Part shown: positions 1-10,457 of the stretch, piece after piece
Position numbering within the stretch: the stretch's first letter is position 1
How the letters are laid out: each line of letters opens with the position of its first letter
NCBI GenBank assembly: GCA_963678675.1
Contig: OY783192.1
Coordinates: 34,689,250 to 34,753,249, forward strand
Source of the DNA: Xiphydria camelus
Taxonomy: Eukaryota > Arthropoda > Insecta > Hymenoptera > Xiphydriidae
Length of the DNA: 64,000 nucleotides
Reading direction: 5' to 3'
Made by a program: the position numbers and the translations under genes
Notes under the pieces: generated by a model
Seen by the model: the letters and a program-made list of their open reading frames with translations, nothing else
What the model was told of the DNA's origin: nothing
Database searches by the model: none

Positions 1-150
1 TTTGGCTAATACTTGTATAATACTTGTTTGAAGATTAAATTTTTATCTACGATAAAGTCTTATGTCGTTGTAGGCCAAAAGTTCATAAATAATGAGATAA
101 TGTCGATTGAAATTTCTTTCCTGGGGAGTAAGCTTAGTTTTATATGGTAC
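1..150. repeat. MITE family A, copy 1 (cut by window edge)
   Basis: This is the right-hand part of a short inverted-repeat element. It shares the core 'ttttgaagattaca...gtcttatgtcgatgtaggccaaaagttcat' pattern and the end 'gagtaagtttagcttcatgtgg' with copies at 4984-5198, 9077-9292 and 12280-12425. No open frame is conserved, so it is a non-autonomous DNA-transposon relic by inference. Confidence 0.75.
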
Positions 151-264
151 AGCATGCGAGTACCTAATCGTAAAAAAATCCATCCGCACTGGAACGGTGC
201 CAAAAAGATTAATTGTACTCATGTACAGAGAAAAGGAACTGGTTGGATCTACTAAAAATGACTA

Positions 265-435
265 GCGGGATCGCAAGTAATTATTTATTTACATAAATTG
301 GATCTTTTTTTCATATTAATTTGATATTTCTTCCTTGCAATCACATACTGCTTTGCATGATTGTAAGGAAGAGGTGTTTGATTGATGTATACAAAAATGT
401 CATTGATATAAATAAATAGTTACTCGCGACCCCGC
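265..435. repeat. Palindromic MITE-like element
   Basis: The ends are inverted copies of each other: GCGGGATCGCAAGTAATTAT at the left and its imperfect reverse complement ending at 435. A smaller hairpin sits inside (CTTCCTTGCAATCA / TGATTGTAAGGAAG at about 330-371). The 436-918 stretch that follows contains no coding signal I can support; it presumably belongs to the upstream intron or promoter of the phospholipase gene. Confidence 0.65.
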
Positions 436-918
436 AAGTATTTTTCAATAGCTCCAACTAATTCTTTCTCTCTGTATGCTATCCGGACGCCCCACCCCCG
501 AATTACCCTCGATTTAATCAACGAATTCTCCTATTCCCTCGTGTCGCAATCATTACCCAACACCTGACATTTTTTTTGCTCTACTATCAATGTAGGTACA
601 CACGCCGGTCTGTTAACCCAATTAATTGGGGCTTGTGGTCACTTTTTATAGCCAATCCACTTGATGATGCATGAACGCGTGTAACGCGTCTTTCTAATCA
701 CGGCGCCTCATCTACACGCTCAGCCGGGGAAGCGTAAATAATTGCCGCGGAAACTGCCGGGCACGCGATGGGTTTTTAACCCCGTTACTCGTTTGGGCGA
801 CTCGCGTGCACCGGAGTAAAAATGTATATCAAAACACAGAGCGCTCCGAGAGAACGTATCCGATATCGCGAGAAGCGCGGGGCACGAATCACCACTCGCG
901 TGCTACTTACTGCCTGAG

Positions 919-2543
919 GTGCCGAGAGAGTGTGCGAGTTGCATGATTTGTTGAGGAAGGTCACTGAAATTGATTCGATGAGATCGGAGGTGGAACGACC
1001 TTGCCTCCAAGTTAACAAGCAGCGAGTTAACGACTTATGGGGAGATTCTATTAGCGGGCTCCTCTATTATCCGGTATAATTCTATGAATAATATTATTCC
1101 TCGCTGGGAATTTCGCTTGGTCACGTCGAATAGAAGTTGTGCAACGCAGTGAAATCCATTGACGAAGAAGAAACCGTAAATCCGAAAATTATTTTACCGC
1201 GATCGACGCATTTTAGTGAGTCATTTTTCTCGTCTTCATTGACGGCGAATCAGGCAATCACGTTTCTGCATTGCTAGGGACTCTTTGGTGCGGTACCGGC
1301 GATGTGGCCCTCAGTGACGACGCCGTGGGCCTCTTCAGGATCACCGACACATGCTGTAAGGATCACGACGCGTGTTCGATTTCCATACCGGCGGGTCGCG
1401 ATATCTTTGGACTTCAGAACAACGGAATATTCACCAGGTAAATGATACGGAATTTTGCAAAATTTTGTGATTAATCCCGACAAGGTTTGCAGCACTTGGA
1501 AATATTTTATTCCGGATTGATATCTCTCGATACGCGTGGGCTATGTATAACTCTCGCGATTGACGTCCCTGTTAAAAATTTCCGATAAAAAACGATACGA
1601 TATAGCAAAAATGATTCAAAAATATTATATAGCGTGAAATCAATCATTTCTTATAATTTTTATATTAAATACCATAGAAACATATACAGATCTTATGTCG
1701 ATCTTATTGTTTTTTATGATATCCAATGTGAAAATTATAAGAAACGATAGAACTTCTCACTCTATGGTATTTTTGAATCTTTTCTACAATTTTCTATAAT
1801 TTTTTGTTGCATATTTTTCGCAGGGATGCGATGAATTATGTCATTGTGTGAAAATAAAACTCGATATTTAAATCACCGCCTTTTTTACGGCTTTTATAAT
1901 GGAATAATAGTTTAAGGTCAAGGAACTCGTTAAGGAGGAGAAAGTATAGTATCGATCGAATGATAATGGTAATTCTTCGGGCATCTGATACACGCGGGTG
2001 ATTGCAACTTCGATATAAATAATGAATTTTTCGCGTAACCGGATGTTTGAGAATTCATGGACTGGGACCTTTTCACGCCAAAATAATTTCTAATATTTTC
2101 TAATGCCAAAGGATTTTTGTGTTTTTGATATTATTCTTATTACGCTCAGATCGCTCTGCTCGTGCGACGGAGCGTTCTATCGATGCTTAAAAAACGCCCG
2201 AACTCTAGTTTCGGCAAAAGTTGGAATCACGTATTTCAATATTTTGCGACCGCAATGCTTCAAAAAGGAATACCCTATCAAGAGCTGCAAAAAACATGCG
2301 AGGTAACTAATTTTTCTAAATGAACTTATACCCCAATTGCAGTACTCGCGCATCTAAATACTCTTACGAATACACGTGACTACCAGTACCATCAGGAATG
2401 TAATTATCACGAAATGATAGATCGAATAACAATCGAATGACGAAATTAATTTCAGCCCTTACCCGAACGACAGATGTTTGATATACGATTTGGACGTGTA
2501 TGGAAACAAGACTTGGCAGTGGTTCGATAATCCGGAATTTTGA
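919..2543 (+). CDS. Secreted phospholipase A2, group III (bee-venom type), 5' end incomplete
   Basis: Group III secreted PLA2 enzymes hydrolyse the sn-2 acyl bond of phospholipids outside the cell, using calcium and a His-Asp dyad. Exons seen: 919-1073 (tentative), 1278-1437, 2150-2302 and 2456-2543, ending in TGA. Exon 1278-1437 carries the calcium loop WCGTGD and the active-site segment TDTCCKDHDAC. The next exon carries CSCDGAFYRCLKN, and the last ends TWQWFDNPEF, matching the C-terminal part of the family. Phases 2/1 join the last three exons cleanly. The tentative first exon (VCELHDLLRKV..., ending SGLLYYP) is phase 0, but the next exon needs phase 1, so one base is unaccounted for. No signal-peptide exon was found. 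It may be a venom or a digestive/immune enzyme; the sequence does not say. An AATAAA at 2712-2717 could be the poly(A) signal. Confidence 0.85.
1606..1787. repeat. Inverted-repeat MITE in phospholipase intron
   Basis: Left end AAAAATGATTCAAAAATA and inner GTTTCTTATAATTTTTAT-like blocks recur as reverse complements at the right end (ATTATAAGAAACGATAG ... TATTTTTGAATCTTTT). It lies wholly within the intron 1438-2149. No coding capacity. Confidence 0.65.
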
Positions 2544-3056
2544 AGCGTCGCTATACATACATATACGTGTAAATTAAGTAATAGGTAGCTCGATTGTACA
2601 TAAATAATTGTAAGGCATTATGGTGGTATCAAAGTGTTGGACCAAAAATCCCTTCGAGCCAAACTAATGCGATCTAATTTATAGAATTAACAGTATTTAT
2701 GGGAGCACGAAAATAAACGAATGTCACGGCACAGCGACACAAAATACCGCGCAATATTTCCCTCCTTAATTTATTTATTTAAATCATTATCTAGCTAAAA
2801 TCCTCCACGCTTTACATATGTAATCATTCCATGAATAAAAATTCCTCGCAACGACGATTAATGCAAACGTTATTTTTATTTACCTGCGGAATAATTTCGT
2901 CTTGCAAGATTAAGTATTATCCATAGATAAAGCATCCTACGTATTAGTTCTTTTTACGTACCACAGAGCGAGAACTTCATCGATACAGAAAATCGAAATT
3001 CAACGGTGTCTCGGGAGTCGACCGAAAATGGAGAAAGGAAAAATGTATTTAAAAAT
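2544..3056. other. Convergent 3' intergenic spacer
   Basis: Spacer between the stop of the phospholipase gene (+) and the stop of DPYD (-). It is AT-rich. It has an AATAAA on + at 2712-2717 and a TTTATT (AATAAA on the minus strand) at 2770-2775, so the two transcripts may overlap at their tails. No further gene is visible. Confidence 0.5.
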
Positions 3057-6000
3057 TCATTGGGATAATGAATTTCTGTGGAAATAGTCCGCACCCTGCA
3101 GCGGTACGCCTCTCTTGATAACATGTGGTATGGCCTTGGGTACCATTCTGTAAAAGACATAATTTTCACGTGCCGAGGTGAACGTTCGCCGTGAATTACA
3201 TACATATGCATGCACCGGTCATCGAAAGTTGTTCCGAAGGTATTTTAAACGCACCGGATTCAGAAACGCCAGCCTTGATAAGCTGCGTAGATATGCAAAC
3301 GATCGTGACTTACGTTATACAGTCGATGATGGGACAGACGGACAGGCACAGCGTGCATCCGGTACAATCGTCGGTGACCTTCGGAATGTGGGTTTCCGCG
3401 TGAAACGTTATCGCCTGATAACCGGAGTCTGCGCAGGCCATGTAACATTTCCCGCAATTGATACACATGTCCTGTTGACAAAACGAATATCCTGCAGCAA
3501 TACTCCAGCATGTGCATGCATCGGTCATTGATCGATAATAATTATATACACGTACATCATCGATAAGAGCAACGACTTGTTTCGTATTATCCAGCGGCTT
3601 GTAGCTCCCGATATACGACAGAGCCCTTCCTGTGACCTGCTGCAAGCTAGGAATCGGGCGGATCGGCTCGGGCGCGGGTCTCGTCGGTTCCGGAGTTGCG
3701 GCGAGGAGGTCCGATTGGGCCTTTAATTCGGCGATTTTTTGCTCGCGAAGCCTTTGATACTCCCCGAAGTAGGGCACATCCTGGAACACGATCGTCGGGT
3801 CCGATCGTCGATTACCTTCTGCCTCTCATCGTCGTTCGTTAACTTCAGCGGAATGAAAAGGGAGAAACATAGGATCACCTTTCCCAAGGCATGTTGCAAC
3901 GACACCGGCTTGCCTTTTTGGTGCTTGAATGTAGGAGGACTCTGCCCGTCCCACCCCTTCACCTGTTCCAAGCTCTTCAGGTACAGCAACGTCTTGAGAC
4001 CGCTGATATAATCGTCGATCAACGTGAAATCCTGATTCTGTATCGCACTTCCGACCTGCGAACGAGGGACGAGAGATTTCTCGCGTTAAATTCGACGACC
4101 TTGGTGTAATTTACTCGATCCGATCGATTATCCTCTCGACGCGAATCAAACGACATCTCCGAATGACGAGTGGTCTCGCAATCGGCGCTAAACTCTTACC
4201 TGAACTACCGATGCACCGCACTGCAAGAATTGCAACGCAACGTCGGCCGAGTCGACGCCTCCGATACCGAGAATGGGAAAGCCTGGAACTTGTCGAGCGA
4301 TCGCTGAGATGGCCTTCAAGGCTTGCGGCCTCGTGGCATTTCCCGACACTCCGCCGTAGGTCGTCTTCTTAGCGGGACCAACGGCCGGCCACGGCGTTCC
4401 ATCCGCGTGCAAGTCCATTAAACCGGACAGGGTGTTTATCGCCGAAACTCCGTCGGCTTGACCTGTAATCGACGGTACAGCGGTAGCTACGATCTCTCGC
4501 ATCGCGACGCAAGAGACGCGATATATTTGCCGACGACTGAAAGTCATTTCTAATCGTATTGACCGGGACGAAACGAGGCGCTGTATCCTACTAAATTGTG
4601 TGTACTTAAGCGAGTAGCAGAATATGTACTCACTTAACGTCGGTTAAGTACTTTTCTGGTAACGGATAGAAGAGGAGCAGTCAAAGGCGTTTCGACGACG
4701 GACTATTTGCTTATCGATTTACCAAATTGAGATTGATGTCTACGATATTTTACCGAGGTTCTGTGGTCGCTCGGTGCTCACCTTCGTAGGCAGCTTTCGC
4801 TATGGAAACGATGTCGGTAATGTTCGGAGTCAGTTTAACGAACACGGGTATTTTGACAGCCGCCTTGACCCACCTTGAAATGTCTCTCACCAATTTCGGA
4901 TCCTTAGGGAAGAAAACGAGGGAGTCACGGAAAGTGTGTCGTTCGAAATTATAATTCTTTTTATCGAGAACGCGCAAAATATCATACAAGGCTAAACTTA
5001 CTCGTCGGGAAAGAAACTTCAATCACTATTATCTCATTATCTATGAACTTTTGTTTCATACTTGTATAATGCTTTTTTGAAGATTACATTTTTATCTGCA
5101 ATTAAGTCTTATGTCGATGTAGGCCAAAAGTTCATGAATAATGAGATAATAGTGATTGTAGTTCCTTTCTTGGTGAGTAAGTTTAGCTTCATGTGGTATA
5201 CATACATATGTATGTGTACGTCTTACTGACCTGACCGCAAGCTAAGCCCATCCCCGACTCTCCCATACCATGAGGGCAAGACAAATTCAATTCCAGCGCA
5301 TCAGCTCCGGCCGATTCGGCCTGCTTTGCCAATTCCGTCCAGTCGGCTTCGTTATAGGAGCACATGATGCTGGCAATGACCACCTGTCCGTATTAAATAC
5401 TTCCTCTCAGTCGATATAGCGATTTTTATTAAAATATAACGCAGGAACATCCGGACTAAAAATGACATCTATTCATTTTTTTTTAATTGCAGTACGCAAC
5501 GTAAAAAAATACCTTGCTCGGGAAATCCTTCTTCAGCTCGGTGACGCTTCTGCACCAATAACATGCGGTCTTTTCGGAAATTAGCTCGATGTTCAGAAAG
5601 CTGTTCTGTTCGGGACCATAGTTATGGCGAACCGTGGTACCTCTGACGATTCGAGGCGACACATTGGTTACCAAGTTCTTCAAAGAAGATATTCACTTGA
5701 CAAGTCGAAGTTAAATCAAGGCCACGGAATAATCGAATTATTCCGCGGCTTTAAGAATTCTTTTATAGCTAGAATGAAATGGGATATAGCGTACCTTATC
5801 GAGGGAGAAAGTTTTCGTGACGGCGAAACCCCATCCAGCCTCAAAAGCTCTTCGAATCATGGCGCTACTGGTGGCCGGAGGCGCTGAGGCTAGACCGAAT
5901 GGATTTTCGAATTTGATACCGCAAACTTCGACGGACAAGTCGACGTCGTCGATGGCTGTGTGAAATTTTGGGAGCTGGGGTTCGCTGGGTACCGATAACC

Positions 6001-9000
6001 CGTTAGATTCCTGATGGGAAGTCGAATGGAATTCGTTCTCAAATAATAAATCCTGTCTGCGAGCTCGGTTATCGATTGACAAAGATACGTCGGCCTACTT
6101 GAATGTATTTGTGAATGTACCACGCCGCAGTTTTCCCATCGTTCACCGATTCCACCGTCGTTTCCGAGACGCCGGCCAAGTCACCGCCGCAAAAGACTCC
6201 CGGTTCCGAAGTCGACATAGTGTTCGTGTCCACTTCCGGTAAACCCCACTCGTACAGTTTCAGAGGTTCCATGGCGCTTTTCACTGAACGACGCGACGAA
6301 GAATTTGCCGTTCAAAAAAATCGAGAGATTCATATTTTTCAAACCTCATTCAAAGGGAGAATTATTGCAAACTGCCTACCGTCAGGATCGTACAGTCCCG
6401 ATCCGAAAGCGGAGATGATAAAATCCGCCTTCAACCTGACGATCTGATCCTCGTCCTCCAGCCAATCCCCGTTCTCGTTCTGCTCGGTTCGCAGGAACTC
6501 TATCGCGGCGATCCTGCCGTTGCGCAGGACTACCTCCTTCGGCGACATGAACGGAATGAATTCGCACTTCTCCTCCCGCGCCAGGTCCATCTGCAGACGT
6601 CGTACACGTGAGCAAAGCGGAAATCGATGCGCCCCTTCCGTCGAAAGAGCCTTCGCGATCGATCTCTCGTCGTCACCTCCTCGGGAACCGCTCGAATGTT
6701 GGTAAACCCCTTCCTGAAGACGACGAAGACCTTCCTGGCTCCGCATCTCAACGCGGAGGTGGCGCAGTCGAACGCCGTGTCACCGGCGCCCAAAACGACG
6801 ACGTTGCCTCGCAGCGCGGGCAGGCCCTGACTTCCGGCGCACCGCGTCTTACACATCCCCGGCTTGCTGCCCTTCGAGACGGTCGGGAGGAACTCCTTGG
6901 AGGTGTAGTAGCCCGACTCCTGGGTGAGGTCTTTAAACGCCGGGATGGACTTTGGCTGCGGCAGGCCAATTCCCAGGAAGATCGCCGCGTAGCCGGATTT
7001 TTTAAGACTCTGTCGAGGGAAATTGGCGTCGAGATGCGTACACGGTGAAAAAAAGTGGTATTTATTTTTAACAATATTTTTCACACCGGTGTGGACCTAT
7101 ATGTACCACAGTAGTGTCATTCAGTCTTAATTTCATTGTTATCCAACACCAAAAGTGGTTTATATAGATCCACACCGCGGAATTTTGTATTTTGTACATC
7201 GATCGCATCAATCGGTGAACGGAGACGATTCGAATGACTCGTTGAAGTCGTATAAAAGTATACCAACCCGAACGGTCAGATCTTTCGCCGATAGAGACCT
7301 GCCCAATTGAATCGATACGCCCAGATCTCGCATCAAATCGATCTCAAAATTGACCACATCGTAGGGAAGACGATACTGGGGTATCTCGGAGGAGCTCAAA
7401 CCGCCCACGTAATTTTGCTTCTCGAATATGGTGATGTTCTCGTAGCCCAGCCGCGCCAAGAAAGTGGAGCAAGATATCGAGGCCGGACCGCAGCCCAGCA
7501 GTGCGATCTTCACGTTCGCGTGTGGCACGGATTGGCCGGGGATTCTCGTTTGGGGAATTTTCATTTTCTTGAAGACCTGAAGAGAGAGAGAGAGAGAGAA
7601 GGTAACGTTCGATCGAGAGTTTTGGCGATTCTGCGCAGAGAAAAAAAATTAGTAGATCTCTGACTAAATTGACGATCACACGGAAAAAAAAAAGGAATTA
7701 TTACTACTTCATCCAGTAGCGCTGTGACCCGAGCTCATTTTCAAGAATTTGTACAAAGGAAACTGTACTATTTACTGCTCACAGTAGTAAATAAAAATAT
7801 CTCCTCTATACAAAATCTTGAGAACGAGTTCGAGTCTCAGTGCTACCGGTTGAGACGGTAAAAATTGCTGTTTTTTTTCCACGCACGGGCGGGGAAACAT
7901 CGATTTAATTACTTGAATTAAATAATTTGATCCCAATGATCGACAAGTGTTTGACGGCAACAAGCGATAGTCAAAAAATTCCACCAAATTATTAGTTCAA
8001 GTATTTAACTAGATCTGCGTTCCCCCGGCCGTGACCGCTAATTTAGTCAAACCTGCTGCATTTTTTTCTCAGTATGCAGACCCAGTCGGCATCCGGGACG
8101 ATTACTTCGGTGGCAAAGTGCTGCAGCCCGCCGATGTTTATAGGTCCCTCCTCGCTCGCGGCCAGATTGCAACCACCGACGCACAGGTCGCTGGTGGGGC
8201 AGACCATTCCGCAGGTGAGGCCGAGCGGATTGTCCGACAGGATCGCTTTGGCGGCTCCGTAATAATTTTTATTGGAAATCGAGACGATGAAGCTCTTCAC
8301 GTCGAGTTGGGTGGGGCAGGACTTTTGGCAGGGCGCATCGGCACACTTCAAGCAGCGGGCAGCTTCGCGCAAAGCTCCACGCTCGCTGAGGGTGGTGTGC
8401 TTGATGTCGTCGAAGTTCTTCACCAGCGTAGTGCAAGTCTGAAAGGGGACGAGAGATAAGCGTTTCGTTTAGAAATACCCTCGGAAAACGCTGAATTGAA
8501 ATTTCCGAAAGCTTTCGGACGTTCCGCGGGAAACTTGGAGAGAAGTATCGGTCCTTCGAAAAATCTGAGCAACGAGGGCAGCCCTCAAAAAAGTGCGGAG
8601 TGAGCGCGACGACTTACGCTACACTTTTTACTGCCGTTCCTCTTCCAATGTTGCTTGTTCTGCTTCGTGCGAGCCGACGGTACCAAATTCGTGTAGGGCT
8701 TCGATTTTGGGTTCAGATTTAAGAGGTTCTGAAACAGACCCCAAAAACGGTTACCGCTGGTTGGCGGTGTGCGATATACGCGTCCATTTATTTTCCTGAT
8801 TCTCGCAAATATCGAGCGCGGAAGAAGCAGTGACGATAATTCTTATTCTTATCTCGACCTATTGCCGAGCGATAAGAGGTCGGTTATTCGATAATCAAAT
8901 CCGAGCGAATGATATCTCAGATCTTTCATCGTCAATCAAAATGGAATTGATTATCAAATATATTTCACAGTACAACGTCATATTTTTATGCTTTCGGGAA

Positions 9001-9418
9001 AAAGGGCGATATGAATCACAGGAGAATTGAAATTCGGAACTGGCGATTGCCATACGCGCGCTAATGAAGTAACGTATACGATGTGAGGCTAAATTTACTC
9101 GGCAGGAAAGAAACTTCAATTAGTATTATCTCAGTATTTATGAACTTTGGGCCTACATCGATATAAGACTTTATTGTAGATAAAAATGTAATCTTCAAAA
9201 AAGTATTATACGAACGTGAACCAAAAGCTTATAGATAACGAGATAATAGTGATTCAACTTTCTTTTCTCGCGAATAAATTCTCATATAATATAATATACA
9301 TACAAGTATGTATACTCGACAATTCATTTCGACCTTTGCGCGTGAAAGTGCGCTTGTATTCGAGTAGTCTGCTTACCTCGATATCGGGAACGTCTTTGCT
9401 GACCAGGCTGCAAGCCAT
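3057..9418 (-). CDS. DPYD: Dihydropyrimidine dehydrogenase [NADP(+)], 16 exons, complete
   Basis: First, rate-limiting enzyme of uracil and thymine breakdown: NADPH-dependent reduction to the 5,6-dihydro base in the cytosol. Exons (high to low): 9377-9418, 8618-8728, 8106-8438, 7268-7576, 6677-7009, 6380-6590, 6099-6283, 5795-6052, 5513-5677, 5231-5383, 4782-4902, 4200-4462, 3879-4055, 3556-3780, 3314-3471, 3057-3147. All phases agree and sum to 1044 residues (human about 1025). Visible features: N-terminal Fe-S cysteines ([13 protein letters not shown], residues 80-92), FAD fold (GCGPASIS, about 190), NADPH fold (GAGDTAF, about 339), active-site Cys in GMGLACGQ (about 698), and C-terminal 4Fe-4S motifs ([11 protein letters not shown] and [12 protein letters not shown], from about 965). 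The start is the ATG giving [14 protein letters not shown], aligned with the family N-terminus. One intron (6053-6098) is only 46 bp. Introns carry three MITEs. Confidence 0.97.
4984..5198. repeat. MITE family A, copy 2 (DPYD intron 10)
   Basis: About 215 bp, palindromic. The left end 'ggctaaacttactcgtcgggaaagaaac' is the reverse complement of the right end 'tttctttcttggtgagtaagtttagc' with few changes. It lies between DPYD exons 10 and 11, about 30 bp from the exon 10 donor at 5229-5230. Confidence 0.8.
7677..8074. repeat. CACTGAG-type MITE in DPYD intron 3
   Basis: Left end CACACGGAAAAAAAA, right end TTTTTTTCTCAGTA. The right half resembles the element at 43821-44055 (shared 'cattccccc...cagtt(a)aatctactgcatttttttctcagt'). 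The left half resembles 10734-10922 (shared 'attttcaagaatttgtaca'). The right terminus is about 30 bp from the exon 3 donor at 8104-8105. Confidence 0.65.
9077..9292. repeat. MITE family A, copy 3 (DPYD intron 1)
   Basis: Terminal inverted repeats 'gaggctaaatttactcg' and 'cgcgaataaattctcat' (degenerate). The core has 'taatcttcaaaaaagtattata', as in copies 1, 2 and 4. The element is about 85 bp from the exon 1 donor. Confidence 0.78.
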
Positions 9419-10457
9419 CCTTTCAAAATATCGAGAACGACCGTGAAGAAGAAATCCGAAGACTTAATCGCTCGTAATCGCCGCGACACGATATAGGAAA
9501 CTGGAGCAACTGGCTCCGAGTGATCCGTTGCCCAAAGCAGCCTGCTCCAAGGCTAATCTAAATACTCGAGAGATAATCACGCTCGACTACGTTACATTTT
9601 TCGTCCTGTACACCGTGAGCCATCGACAGTTCCCTGACAACTGGAGAGAGTTAGCGTTCTTCTGTAAACCAGTGGCTGTGCGTAGCATATACGAGCGGCA
9701 CTCGTGTGTATCCGTCGACACGTGTGACGTCACAACCTTCCCTCTCTTCCCTCATCTGCTAATCGACGAGTGTCATCGAAGGTCGCATCGTATAATTTAT
9801 TCTACGAGAGTAGCTGGATATATCAGAATGACGCGTATATCTATCGATATATATACCTACTCGCAGGGGCAATGTTCGCTCGAACCGCGTTTATCTCCTC
9901 ATTCATCAATTTTAGACGCTTAACGGTATAGTACTTTTTTGAAGATCGTACTTGGATCTACAAAAAAGTCAAATACCATAATCGGCTAAAGTACTCCGAT
10001 AAGGAGATTATCGCGACTTGAACGAATGTCCCTAAGTGCGAGTACGAAACGTCGATACGAGCGCTCCGGAATAGCGGAGCAGGGCTTATTATAATAATCA
10101 TCGATGGCGGGGGTTGTGATTCGACTCCGCCGAAACAAACGGATAATCCGTAGTTCTTTAACTGGTCACGCAATCACGTCTTTTCCAGCCCGGCGCAACT
10201 GACGATTAGGGCGGACGCGACGTTTACGCCACTCGAGCGTTGATATAAATCTTTCACATCGGAGTTTAACCAAACCGCCAATCGCGTTTCAACTTTGGAC
10301 AGTCGCTCGACTCGTTGCATTAGATATTTACGCGTGCCCGAGTAAAGTTATGTCGATACACGATTGTCTGATAACTTGAGAGTATAAACAATAAATCGTT
10401 TCAGTCCTCGAACCATTCTTGACCACATACATATATTTCCCCTGTTCGAAAATAAGA
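9419..10457. promoter_or_regulatory. Divergent intergenic region, DPYD / odorant receptor
   Basis: One kilobase separates the DPYD start codon (-) and the receptor start codon (+), so both promoters must lie here. A TATAAA at 10244-10249 on the plus strand could serve the receptor; this is a weak, sequence-only suggestion. At 9922-10025 there is a degenerate relative of MITE family A ('acttttttgaagat...cggctaaag...gagattatcgcgacttgaac'). No extra gene is supported. Confidence 0.4.

Noticed and set aside
3310..3789. Continuous 159-codon frame over DPYD exons 14 and 15
   Set aside because: The in-frame stretch [12 protein letters not shown]...FCQQ is an 84-bp intron with GTACGT and CAACAG borders; the family has no such insert.
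9528..9923. 131-codon plus-strand frame between DPYD and the odorant receptor
   Set aside because: No signal peptide, family motif or splice logic; lies in the divergent promoter region.
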